A stretch of 64,000 nt of DNA from Paenibacillus sp. FSL R5-0766. Lineage in GTDB: Bacteria > Bacillota > Bacilli > Paenibacillales > Paenibacillaceae. The stretch covers positions 6,510,001 through 6,574,000 of the forward strand of contig NZ_CP150227.1 in the NCBI RefSeq assembly GCF_037971845.1. The letters are read 5' to 3'. The notes under the pieces were generated by a model. The model searched no databases, was not told where the DNA came from, and saw only the letters and a program-made list of their open reading frames with translations. Position 1 is the first letter of the stretch; each line of letters starts with the position of its first letter. Positions 9,189-16,911 of the stretch are shown in pieces. A program made the position numbers and the translations under genes.

Positions 9189-9782
9189 ATGATTCCAGCA
9201 ACGTTGGAACAATTGGAGCAAGTTCGCAAGGAATGCCGTACCATGGTTCGCAAAAGAGCTACCGCATCTGCCGGTACAACACTCGTTCCGCTGCCCGGTA
9301 CAGACGTACTGGCTGATGTGGGGATGCTGATGCAGCTGTTGCCTGCCATTAACAATAAATTCGGATTATCACAAAAACAGCTGGACGGTATGGACCCCGA
9401 GACCAAATCCATGATCTATGGATTCGTCATGTCCATCGGAAGCAAAGTCATCGGTCGTATGATCACCAAGGAGTTGGTGGTACAGGTTCTGAAAAGAGTC
9501 GGCGTACGCGTAGCCACCAAATCGGTCGCCAAATTTGTTCCGTTTGCAGGACAGGGACTGGCTGCCGCACTCAGCTTCACAGCCATGCGCTATGTAGGTA
9601 ACAAACATGTCGATGACTGTTATGAAGTCGTCAAACGCATGATTGAGCAGCGCGAATTGATTCCGGGTGAACCCGCTCCGTCTGCGCTGGAGGAAGCTAA
9701 CAGCGACGACGTGAAAGTAGAAGCGAAGTCGATCTCTAGCAACGGGGCAGATGAACCTGCGAAGGAGTCTAAGGATCAATGA
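9189..9782 (+). CDS. Conserved hypothetical, DUF697-like helical protein
   Basis: A 197-residue protein started at the ATG 9 bases after GGAGGG. Residues ~28-45 read TTLVPLPGTDVLADVGM and residues ~100-130 read GVRVATKSVAKFVPFAGQGLAAALSFTAMRYVG. Paired PxPGxD and glycine-rich hydrophobic helices of this kind occur in DUF697/YcjF-like proteins and in C-termini of some membrane-linked GTPases; the GTPase itself is absent. It probably sits at the membrane. The last ~35 residues are charged and low-complexity. Function unknown. Confidence 0.6.
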   Translation: MIPATLEQLEQVRKECRTMVRKRATASAGTTLVPLPGTDVLADVGMLMQLLPAINNKFGLSQKQLDGMDPETKSMIYGFVMSIGSKVIGRMITKELVVQVLKRVGVRVATKSVAKFVPFAGQGLAAALSFTAMRYVGNKHVDDCYEVVKRMIEQRELIPGEPAPSALEEANSDDVKVEAKSISSNGADEPAKESKDQ

Positions 9783-9788
9783 ACGCAA

Positions 9789-9824
9789 AAGCTCCTGTGC
9801 GACTGAACGCACAGGAGCTTCTTC
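9789..9824 (+). terminator. Terminator after DUF697-like gene
   Basis: AAGCTCCTGTGCG pairs with CGCACAGGAGCTT around a 6-base loop; TCTTC follows. It also lies just downstream of the converging toxin gene. Confidence 0.8.
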
Positions 9825-9839
9825 ATCTCACAAGAACTG

Positions 9840-10358
9840 CTAACTATTATTTAAAGTAATGTGTATTTCCTTTTGGATATCTAAAGAACCATACCGTTTA
9901 TTTTCAAGGTAGCTTATTTGTATATCATGTACTTCTTTGCGCGGTACAAAATATGGTAACTTGCCTGATTTTATAAGTGCATTCATCTTTTTAACTTTTT
10001 TCATAATGACTTCACGTTCAGCCGAGTTCTTAATTTCAATATGTATTTGTTTTACTGTAAATGGATCACCAATAAATTCCTTTCTTACATAGAACATATT
10101 TTGAATCAACAGGTAATTGTCATACTGATTCATCTTAATAGGATGAACATTAGTAGGTTTTGAAATCATTAATTGCTTGTATTTATTATGTTTATCATCA
10201 TCCTTTGAAATAGGAATACAACATAAGGAATCAGGAAATTGTTCATCTTCAAGAACTAGTAACAGGCCTGGTCGTTGTTCATTAATTGAAATTTTGTACT
10301 CTCTCCAATCACAAATGGAGTGAAATTCTTGTTTTAGTTTATATACTTTAAATTCCAT
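9840..10358 (-). CDS. Candidate type III toxin, ToxN/AbiQ-like endoribonuclease
   Basis: A 172-residue basic protein, the usual length of ToxN and AbiQ (about 170). A short strand-rich N-terminus leads to NEQRPGLLLVLED (residues ~26-38) and then LCCIPISKDDDKHNKY (~45-60). The latter resembles the P-(L/I)-(T/S)-S-x-K-x-x-H-N catalytic segment of the PemK-like ToxN fold. Helices follow (KNSAEREVIMKKVKKMNALIKSGKL). The call rests mainly on context: directly upstream on the same strand are a terminator and three 46-bp tandem repeats, the toxI-terminator-toxN order of type III systems. GGGGGAG lies 5 bases before the ATG. The gene is AT-rich against its neighbours, which suggests transfer. Family membership (ToxN, TenpN or CptN) is open. 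Confidence 0.7.
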   Translation of the reverse strand: MEFKVYKLKQEFHSICDWREYKISINEQRPGLLLVLEDEQFPDSLCCIPISKDDDKHNKYKQLMISKPTNVHPIKMNQYDNYLLIQNMFYVRKEFIGDPFTVKQIHIEIKNSAEREVIMKKVKKMNALIKSGKLPYFVPRKEVHDIQISYLENKRYGSLDIQKEIHITLNNS

Positions 10359-10379
10359 GTGTACTCCCCCAAGTAATTG

Positions 10380-10407
10380 AAAAAGGAGCAGGAAAAATCC
10401 TGCTCCT
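10380..10407 (-). terminator. Terminator between antitoxin repeats and toxin gene
   Basis: On the minus strand AGGAGCAGGA-TTTT-TCCTGCTCCT is a perfect 10-bp stem followed by TTTTTCAA. In known type III loci this leaky terminator makes the antitoxin RNA abundant while letting limited read-through into the toxin gene. It lies 22 bases before the toxin start. Confidence 0.85.
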
Positions 10408-10410
10408 CCT

Positions 10411-10548
10411 ATTTACACATCCGTTATCTTTTAGTTGCATACGGATCAGCAACAACATTTACACATCCGTTATCTTTTAGTTGCATACGGATTAGCAACA
10501 ACATTTACACATCCGTTATCTTTTAGTTGCATACGGATTAGCAACAAC
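10411..10548 (-). ncRNA. Candidate type III antitoxin RNA: three 46-nt tandem repeats
   Basis: Three full direct repeats of exactly 46 bases (10411-10456, 10457-10502, 10503-10548), preceded on the transcribed minus strand by a short partial copy. The second and third units are identical; the first differs by one base. In each unit RNA, GUUGC (bases 4-8) pairs with GCAAC (19-23), while AUCCGU (11-16), which lies between those arms, pairs with ACGGAU (33-38). That interleaved order is an H-type pseudoknot with a 9-base A-rich loop, the fold of type III antitoxins. The one variable base (unit position 10) is in the first loop. Repeats of 46 are longer than the 36 of classical ToxI. Expected role: bind and neutralise the downstream toxin. 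Confidence 0.75.
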
Positions 10549-10559
10549 ATTACATATAT

Positions 10560-10588
10560 AGTTTAGCACCAAACGGTTAGAAATACAA
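10560..10588 (-). promoter_or_regulatory. Probable promoter of the toxin-antitoxin locus
   Basis: On the minus strand TTGTAT (10588-10583) and TAAACT (10565-10560) are 17 bases apart. Transcription would start roughly at the first repeat. The fit to sigma-A consensus is moderate. Confidence 0.5.
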
Positions 10589-10637
10589 TAAATCATTAGC
10601 ATTTTTTAGATTTTTTTGTATTATTCCTAATTCATAT

Positions 10638-10713
10638 AACTAGCATTCCACACAATGATTGTGGTCGAATTTCAAATTCTAACCTAACATCAAATGCATG
10701 TGAAATGCTAGTT
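10638..10713. repeat. Inverted repeat bordering the toxin-antitoxin island
   Basis: AACTAGCATTCCACA at 10638 and its near-complement (TGTGAAATGCTAGTT) ending at 10713 are separated by about 45 AT-rich bases. The repeat lies just past the ABC transporter stop codon (10720). It could act in termination for that operon or mark the edge of inserted DNA. Confidence 0.5.
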
Positions 10714-10719
10714 CGAAAC

Positions 10720-12600
10720 TTAGATCGCCTGCGGTTGTTGCTCCGCAAACTGACTATTGTACAGATCGGCGTAGAAGCCCTGACTTGCCATCAATTCATC
10801 ATGATTACCCTGTTCAATCACGTTACCATGATCCATAACCAGGATCAGATCGGCGCCGCGAATGGTAGACAAACGGTGTGCAATGACAAAGCTCGTGCGA
10901 TCCTTCATCAGATCATTCATTGCTTTCTGGATAAATACTTCGGTCCGTGTATCCACGCTACTCGTCGCTTCATCCAGAATGAGGATGGCGGGGTTCGCCA
11001 GAATCGCTCTTGCAATGGTCAGCAATTGTTTCTGCCCTTGAGAGATGTTCGACGCCTCTTCATTCAGCACCGTATCATAACCATCAGGCAGTGTACGGAT
11101 AAAGTGATCCGCATGTGCCGCAACGGCTGCCTTGATTACATCGTCTTCCGTAGAACCTTCTCGACCATAGGCGATGTTGTCCCGAATCGTTCCGTTGAAC
11201 AACCAGGTATCCTGAAGCACCATGCCGAACAGACTGCGCAACTTGCCACGCTCCATGTCCTTAATGTCGGCACCGTCAATCGTAATCCGACCATCCTGAA
11301 TTTCGTAGAAACGCATTAACAGGTTGATCAGGGTGGTTTTACCGGCTCCCGTTGGTCCAACAATGGCTACCGTCTGTCCCGGTTTTACATCAATATTCAT
11401 GTTATGAATGAGCAGTTCATTTTCTTTATATCCAAAATTAACACCTTGGAATGCAACCGCACCTTTAGGCTGCTGTAGTTGCACGGGTTGTTTGGACTCC
11501 GGAACTTCTTCCTCTTCATCCAGCAACTCGAATACCCGTTCTGCCGAAGCAATCGTTGATTGAATGATATTGGAGATATTTGCAATCTGGTTAATCGGTT
11601 GTGTGAATTGACGGGAATACTGTGTGAAGGCCAGAATATCCCCGATAGAGATCGATCCGCGTGTAACGAAAATCCCACCAACCACACAGATCAGCACATA
11701 ACCCAGGTTACCAACAAAACTCATGAGCGGCATAATAATACCGGAGATAAACTGGGCTTTCCAGCCAGATTCATACAGCTCTTCATTGACCTTCTCAAAT
11801 TGCTGTACGGATTGTTCTTCACGTCCAAATGCTTTGACGACCTTGTGTCCCGTGTACATCTCTTCGACATGACCATTCAGTTCCCCAAGGGATTTCTGTT
11901 GACCCGCAAAGTGTTTTTGCGAACGAGATGCGACCAGCATGACAACAACTACACTGAGTGGCAACGTCAAAATCGTGATCAAGGTCATCCATGGACTAAT
12001 CGTCAGCATCATGATAATTACGCCGACAATCGTGACGATAGATGTAATGAACTGTGCCAAACTTTGCTGAAGTGTATTACTGATATTGTCCACGTCATTC
12101 GTGGCACGGCTAAGTGTCTCCCCAGTTGTGCGGGAGTCAAAATATTTCAAAGGAAGACGTCCAACCTTCGCACTGATCTGCTCACGCATGTCATACACAA
12201 CACGTTGGGCCACACCGGCCATCAGGTATTGCTGAACATACATAAATGCAGCACTGAACAGATAGAGTCCGCCAAGCAGGTATAATACTTTCATCAATGC
12301 AGGAAAATCAATCCCGGCTCCCTGTACACCCTGAAGGATGGCAATGGCGCCTTTACTGAGAATATCCGTTCCTTCGGCCATAACTTTTGGACTAATGATG
12401 CTGAATACGGTACTCAAGATGGCTGCAACCAGCACACCTAACAGACGAGAACTATGGGGCTGGAGATAACGAATCAAGCGCCGCAGTGTGCCTTTGAAAT
12501 CCTTCGCTTTCTCCACTGGAGGCCGCATACCCATTCCGCCTCCAGGGTGACCCGGCCCACCAGGGGGACGAGCCGACTTGCGTTCTGTACGTTCACTCAT
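10720..12600 (-). CDS. ABC multidrug exporter half-transporter, canonical Walker B subunit
   Basis: A 626-residue fused permease and ATPase of the type I exporter fold. Residues 1-28 are a Pro/Gly-rich cytosolic tail, ~40-330 hold six membrane segments, and ~380-620 the ATPase. Walker A is GPTGAGKTT, the signature is NISQGQKQ (SQGQ instead of SGGQ), and Walker B is LILDEATSSVD with the catalytic Glu. It overlaps the preceding ABC gene by ATGA, so the two are co-translated and very likely form a heterodimer like BmrCD, LmrCD or YheHI. The pair would have one canonical and one degenerate ATP site. The substrate is probably a drug or lipid; the MarR gene at the head of the operon supports drug response. 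Confidence 0.92.
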   Translation of the reverse strand: MSERTERKSARPPGGPGHPGGGMGMRPPVEKAKDFKGTLRRLIRYLQPHSSRLLGVLVAAILSTVFSIISPKVMAEGTDILSKGAIAILQGVQGAGIDFPALMKVLYLLGGLYLFSAAFMYVQQYLMAGVAQRVVYDMREQISAKVGRLPLKYFDSRTTGETLSRATNDVDNISNTLQQSLAQFITSIVTIVGVIIMMLTISPWMTLITILTLPLSVVVVMLVASRSQKHFAGQQKSLGELNGHVEEMYTGHKVVKAFGREEQSVQQFEKVNEELYESGWKAQFISGIIMPLMSFVGNLGYVLICVVGGIFVTRGSISIGDILAFTQYSRQFTQPINQIANISNIIQSTIASAERVFELLDEEEEVPESKQPVQLQQPKGAVAFQGVNFGYKENELLIHNMNIDVKPGQTVAIVGPTGAGKTTLINLLMRFYEIQDGRITIDGADIKDMERGKLRSLFGMVLQDTWLFNGTIRDNIAYGREGSTEDDVIKAAVAAHADHFIRTLPDGYDTVLNEEASNISQGQKQLLTIARAILANPAILILDEATSSVDTRTEVFIQKAMNDLMKDRTSFVIAHRLSTIRGADLILVMDHGNVIEQGNHDELMASQGFYADLYNSQFAEQQPQAI

Positions 12601-14324
12601 GCGATCTCCTCCTCTGTCAGCTGGGAGGATACAATCTCGCGATACACTTCATTGTGCTCCAGCAGCTCTTTATGTGTTCCTGAACCGACAATTCGACCCT
12701 CATCCATAACCAGAATGCGATCGGCATCCATTACTGTACTTACGCGTTGCGCAACAATCAACACAGCTGCTTCTGTCGTTTCGGACTTCAGCGCAGCACG
12801 AAGTTTAGCATCCGTTTTGAAATCGAGAGCAGAGAAACTGTCATCAAAGATATAGACTTCCGGACGGCGAACAAGTGCGCGAGCGATGGACAGACGTTGC
12901 TTTTGTCCACCAGATACGTTGTTACCACCTTGAGCGATAAGGCTGTCATATCCCTCTTTCATTTCGGTAATGAAGTTCTCCGCCTGAGCCGTGCGGGCCG
13001 CATGAACAACTTCATCCATTGTGGCATCATCTTTCCCGTGACGGATATTCTCCGTAATCGTACCCGTGAAGAGGACTGCCTTTTGTGGTACAAAGCCAAT
13101 TTTGGCACGCAGATCTTCCTGCCGAATTTCACGCACATCCGTACCATTTACCCGAACACTGCCTTCGGTCACATCATAAAATCGTGGAATAAGACTGAGC
13201 AATGTCGATTTTCCAGAACCCGTACCGCCGATAATGGCTGTTGTCTCACCTGAGCGAGCTGTGAAGGAGATATCGGACAAAGCTGGATTCTCTGCGCCCG
13301 GATAACGGAAAGTTACATTGTCAAACTCAATCATACCCTGCATGGATTTCATGCCACGAGGCTGTTCGGGGTTGCTAAGATCCGGCTGCATATCAAGCAC
13401 TTCGTTGATCCGTTCTGCCGATGCTGAAGCTCTTGGGATCATAACAAAGATCATCGAAACCATAATCAGTGAGAACATGATTTGCATTGCATACTGGATG
13501 AAGGCAATCAATGCACCGATGTTCATATTGCCACTGTCGATCCGCATTCCACCAAAATAAAGGATGGCAATCATCGAAAAGTTCATAACCAGCATCATCA
13601 CAGGCATGATGGTCGCCATGAGCACATTAACTTTGATCGATGAATCTCTCAGTTCTGTGTTGGCCCCGTTAAAGCGCACTTTCTCATGCTCCCCACGGTT
13701 AAAGGAACGAACAACCCGAATCCCTGTTAACTGCTCACGCAGCACCAGGTTGAGACGGTCCAGCTTTTTCTGAATGGTTTTGAACAAAGGTAAACCCTTG
13801 GCACCAATCAGCGCAATAGCTCCACCCAGTACCGGAAGCACGACCAGGAAAATCGTAGATAATTTGGCGTCCTGAGATACCGCCATGAAGATACCCCCGA
13901 TACACATGAGCGGAGCCATAATCATCATTCGCAGCATCATTGTAAGTACATTCTGTACCTGCGTGATGTCATTCGTCGTACGCGTAATCAGTGAAGCAGT
14001 CCCCATCTTATCGAACTCCTGGAGCGAGAAATTCTCCACATGGCGGAATACTCTGCTCCGCAGTTGTTTGGCAAATCCACCCGCTGTTCTAGATGAGAGA
14101 TAACTGGCGATCACCGAACACGCTGTTCCGCCAATCGCGATGACCAACATCCATCCACCAATCTGCCAGATATACGGAATATCCCCTTTAATGATGCCGT
14201 AATTCACAATATCTGCCATTAACGTGGGCAAGTACAATTCAGCAAGCGACTGAAACAGTACCAAAACCAGAATAAAAATAATCGGAATTCGGTATGGCTT
14301 CAGCATGCTAAACAGTTTCATCAT
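12597..14324 (-). CDS. ABC multidrug exporter half-transporter, degenerate Walker B subunit
   Basis: A 575-residue type I exporter half with six membrane segments in residues ~15-310 and an ATPase in ~335-570. Walker A is GGTGSGKST and the signature NVSGGQKQ is canonical, but Walker B reads VYIFDDSFSALD, so the catalytic Glu is Asp. In heterodimeric exporters such as BmrC/BmrD one subunit carries exactly this change while its partner has a weakened signature, as seen in the next gene. It starts inside the stop codon of the MarR gene (ATGA overlap) and ends with the same overlap into the second ABC gene, giving a tight three-gene operon. Confidence 0.93.
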   Translation of the reverse strand: MMKLFSMLKPYRIPIIFILVLVLFQSLAELYLPTLMADIVNYGIIKGDIPYIWQIGGWMLVIAIGGTACSVIASYLSSRTAGGFAKQLRSRVFRHVENFSLQEFDKMGTASLITRTTNDITQVQNVLTMMLRMMIMAPLMCIGGIFMAVSQDAKLSTIFLVVLPVLGGAIALIGAKGLPLFKTIQKKLDRLNLVLREQLTGIRVVRSFNRGEHEKVRFNGANTELRDSSIKVNVLMATIMPVMMLVMNFSMIAILYFGGMRIDSGNMNIGALIAFIQYAMQIMFSLIMVSMIFVMIPRASASAERINEVLDMQPDLSNPEQPRGMKSMQGMIEFDNVTFRYPGAENPALSDISFTARSGETTAIIGGTGSGKSTLLSLIPRFYDVTEGSVRVNGTDVREIRQEDLRAKIGFVPQKAVLFTGTITENIRHGKDDATMDEVVHAARTAQAENFITEMKEGYDSLIAQGGNNVSGGQKQRLSIARALVRRPEVYIFDDSFSALDFKTDAKLRAALKSETTEAAVLIVAQRVSTVMDADRILVMDEGRIVGSGTHKELLEHNEVYREIVSSQLTEEEIA

Positions 14325-14863
14325 GGCGTATCATCTCCTCTTGTCGAATCATCCTTTTGCAAGGAAGTTAATGTATCAAAAAAGGTGTATACCTTGGTCA
14401 ACAATTCAGCCAGCTGAGTACTGTCTTGCTCACCTAAATGCTCAACTAACTTATTGAATATTTCCATACGCTCTTGGTGAGCAGCCCGAATAATTTCACG
14501 ACCTGCTTCAGTAATCGTGATGCGGACAGCACGGCGATCCTCCGGGTCCATCGTCCGTTTGACCAGCCCCTCATCTTCAAGGCCACGAATAACAGGTGTA
14601 ATGGTCGGTGACTTCACTCGTAGCAATGCGCTAATTTCCGAAACTTTCATTCCGGGATGATTGGAGTGGATCGTGTCATTGAAATCAGGCGGATTGTCCT
14701 GCCAGTTCAATTGTTCTCCCGGATGCATCCCGTGGAGTAAGCAACCCAGCACCATAATTTCATTGTGATTGCGCCCATGAGGTTTATGTTGCCTCCATTT
14801 GCCTTTATTAAACTGCATAATGGAGTACAAAAGCTTCTGAGCGACCGGATCTATACCAGTCAT
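14321..14863 (-). CDS. MarR-family transcriptional regulator
   Basis: A 180-residue winged-helix regulator. Residues ~70-135 hold the MarR core: MKVSEISALLRVKSPTITPVI, then GLEDEGLVKRTMDPEDRRAVRI with the wing DPEDRRA. The first ~65 residues are longer than usual and rich in His and Asn (KWRQHKPHGRNHNEI). It heads an operon with the two ABC exporter genes, so it probably represses them and itself until an inducer binds. Palindromic elements about 70-110 bases upstream could be its operator. Confidence 0.92.
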   Translation of the reverse strand: MTGIDPVAQKLLYSIMQFNKGKWRQHKPHGRNHNEIMVLGCLLHGMHPGEQLNWQDNPPDFNDTIHSNHPGMKVSEISALLRVKSPTITPVIRGLEDEGLVKRTMDPEDRRAVRITITEAGREIIRAAHQERMEIFNKLVEHLGEQDSTQLAELLTKVYTFFDTLTSLQKDDSTRGDDTP

Positions 14864-14930
14864 AATGGGTCCCTCCTTCTTTCTTTATCATTCCGTAGAC
14901 ATCCAACATCATAGGACATCTATTAAATAG

Positions 14931-14970
14931 TAGTACAATTAAATAGATGCACAATTAATTAGGTGTACTA
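14931..14970. promoter_or_regulatory. Possible MarR operator upstream of the exporter operon
   Basis: TAGTACA and TGTACTA are perfect complementary arms at the two ends of a 40-base AT-rich stretch. It also contains two related direct copies, TACAATTAAATAG and GCACAATTAATTAG. The position suits a promoter for the marR operon. Confidence 0.45.
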
Positions 14971-15132
14971 AGTATATTATCGCAAGAAACGAATGTCAAA
15001 CATCTAAAAATAACCAATATAAACCCATAACCGAGAGCCAATACGCGCTTGATTTTGGGTTTTGTCATTTTGCCGTCATTGGAGTCCGGTATACTTATTA
15101 TGTGCCATTCCATGAATTCAATTTACAAAGAA

Positions 15133-15190
15133 GCTCCCATTCTATACTCCGGTGGATGATGACCCGGGGGTAAGAAATGGGAGCATTTTT
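15133..15190. terminator. Hairpin between uxaC and marR
   Basis: GCTCCCATT and AATGGGAGC are separated by 34 bases containing a second stem around CCGG/CCGG. On the plus strand ATTTTTAATT follows; on the minus strand TTCTTTG. It most likely ends the uxaC transcript. The rest of the 402-base gap (14864-15265) holds the marR promoter region. Confidence 0.55.
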
Positions 15191-15265
15191 AATTACGATT
15201 GAAAATTAGAAACTAGAGAAACTTCATATTGCATAACTTGCATGATTAAATTCGTTTGTTACTCA

Positions 15266-16708
15266 TTAAGACTGTGAAGCAGAGACTGTTTTTGGCACTG
15301 AAGCAAACGGGAAATACTCTTTTGCATTGTTGTAGGCGATGCCCTGTACGATCTGACCGAGCAGCTCCATATCCTGCGGTGCTTCGCCCTGTTCAGCCCA
15401 TTCACCAATGAGATTGCAGACCAGACGACGGAAATACTCATGCCGGGTGTAGGACAGGAAGCTGCGTGAATCGGTCAGCATGCCGACAAAGCGGCTGAGC
15501 AAACCAACATTCGCTAGGGCTTTCATCTGGGCTAACATGCCATCCTTTGTATCATTGAACCACCAGGCGGCACCAAGCTGGATTTTACCCGGAATGCCCC
15601 CGCCCTGGAAGCTGCCGATAATCGCTGCGAGTACTTCGTTGTCCCTTGGATTCAGAGAATACAGAATCGTTTTGGGCAGTGCTTGTTGCTGCTCCAACGC
15701 GTCGAGCAATCCAATCATCGCTGCGGAAAGCGGCGTATCATTCACGGCATCATAACCGGTATCCGGCCCAAGCTTGGCAAACATCCGTGTATTGTTGTTA
15801 CGGGCTGCATTAATGTGGAACTGCATCACCCAGCCTCGCTCTGCATACAGTTTGCCAAGGAACGTCAGCGTTACCGTCTTGTACTTGTCCTCTTCCTCAC
15901 GAGTTACCTTCTGACCCGCAAGTACCTTTGCAAAGATGGCAGCTGCTTCTTCGCGTGTAGCCACGCCGTAAGGAACATAATCAAGTGCATGGTCAGAGAC
16001 TCTGCCGCCTACAGAATGGAAGAATTCCACACGTGACTCCAGCGCAGCAAGGAAGGATTCATAATCTGAAATGGCGGTGCCAGATGCCTGCGACAGCTTG
16101 CCCACCCATTCCACGAAGGTATCCCGGTTCAATTCCAAGCCTTTATCCGGGCGGAAAGAAGGTAATACCGCCGTATCAAAGCCTTCGATTTCCTGAATTT
16201 TCAGATGATACTCCAGAGAATCCGTTGGATCATCGGTTGTGCACACAACAGTGACATTGGACTTGGTAATCAGATCACGTGCACCGAATCCGTCACTGTT
16301 CAGTTTGGCATTTACTTTGTCCCATATGGCTGGTGCGCTTGTCTCATTCAATACTTCGTAGACGCCGAAATATCGCTGTAATTCCAAGTGAGACCAGGCA
16401 TACAGCGGATTACCGATCATCATGGGTACCGTTTTGGCGTAAGCCAGAAAACGATCGTAATCGGTTACTCCTTCACCACCGGTCACATATTGCTCTTCAA
16501 TTCCGTTTGCGCGCATGAGCCGCCACTTATAGTGATCACCGTATAACCAAGCCTCTGTAAGATTGCCAAAGGTTTTGTTCTCGTAGATCTCCTGAGGACT
16601 GAGGTGGCAATGATAATCAATAATCGGCATGTCTTTGGCATAATCCTCATATAACTTGATCGCCGTTTCATTGTGCAGCAAAAATTGTTCATCCAGAAAA
16701 GATTTCAT
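15266..16708 (-). CDS. uxaC: Glucuronate isomerase
   Basis: A 480-residue protein that converts D-glucuronate to D-fructuronate and D-galacturonate to D-tagaturonate, the first step of hexuronate breakdown in the cytoplasm. The N-terminus is typical: IKLYEDYAKDMPIIDYHCHLSPQEIYENK, with the HCH metal-binding motif of the amidohydrolase fold. Other family blocks are WLYGDHYKWRLMRANGI and, near the C-terminus, LTDSRSFLSYTRHEYFRRLVC. Length fits the family. It has a promoter region with a perfect cre site, so catabolite repression by CcpA is expected. The other hexuronate genes are not in this window. Confidence 0.96.
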   Translation of the reverse strand: MKSFLDEQFLLHNETAIKLYEDYAKDMPIIDYHCHLSPQEIYENKTFGNLTEAWLYGDHYKWRLMRANGIEEQYVTGGEGVTDYDRFLAYAKTVPMMIGNPLYAWSHLELQRYFGVYEVLNETSAPAIWDKVNAKLNSDGFGARDLITKSNVTVVCTTDDPTDSLEYHLKIQEIEGFDTAVLPSFRPDKGLELNRDTFVEWVGKLSQASGTAISDYESFLAALESRVEFFHSVGGRVSDHALDYVPYGVATREEAAAIFAKVLAGQKVTREEEDKYKTVTLTFLGKLYAERGWVMQFHINAARNNNTRMFAKLGPDTGYDAVNDTPLSAAMIGLLDALEQQQALPKTILYSLNPRDNEVLAAIIGSFQGGGIPGKIQLGAAWWFNDTKDGMLAQMKALANVGLLSRFVGMLTDSRSFLSYTRHEYFRRLVCNLIGEWAEQGEAPQDMELLGQIVQGIAYNNAKEYFPFASVPKTVSASQS

Positions 16709-16803
16709 TCGCCTCGCACGCTCCCTTTAGGTGAGTTTACGTTCATATGGGTTCACTTCCCATCTTTACGCTACACTGTTTATCATCAAAGTTCAATATA
16801 AAA

Positions 16804-16817
16804 TGATAGCGTTATCA
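16804..16817 (-). promoter_or_regulatory. CcpA cre site upstream of uxaC
   Basis: TGATAGCGTTATCA matches the consensus TGWNANCGNTNWCA at every fixed position and is nearly palindromic. It lies 96 bases before the uxaC start, where it could act on the promoter. Confidence 0.75.
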
Positions 16818-16911
16818 AAAAAGGTTGATTTAGGCATATATTCGGGAACAAGGTATACTGGATTTAACGCAAGGATGCTGATCTGAAGATCACACAAGGA
16901 GATGAAATGAA

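Noticed and set aside
10411..10548. Three direct repeats as a minimal CRISPR array
   Set aside because: The repeats are contiguous with no spacers, no cas genes are near, and the structure fits a type III antitoxin RNA better.
15133..15190. Possible riboswitch or attenuator upstream of marR
   Set aside because: The hairpin is far from the marR start and no known ligand-binding core is visible; end of the uxaC transcript is simpler.
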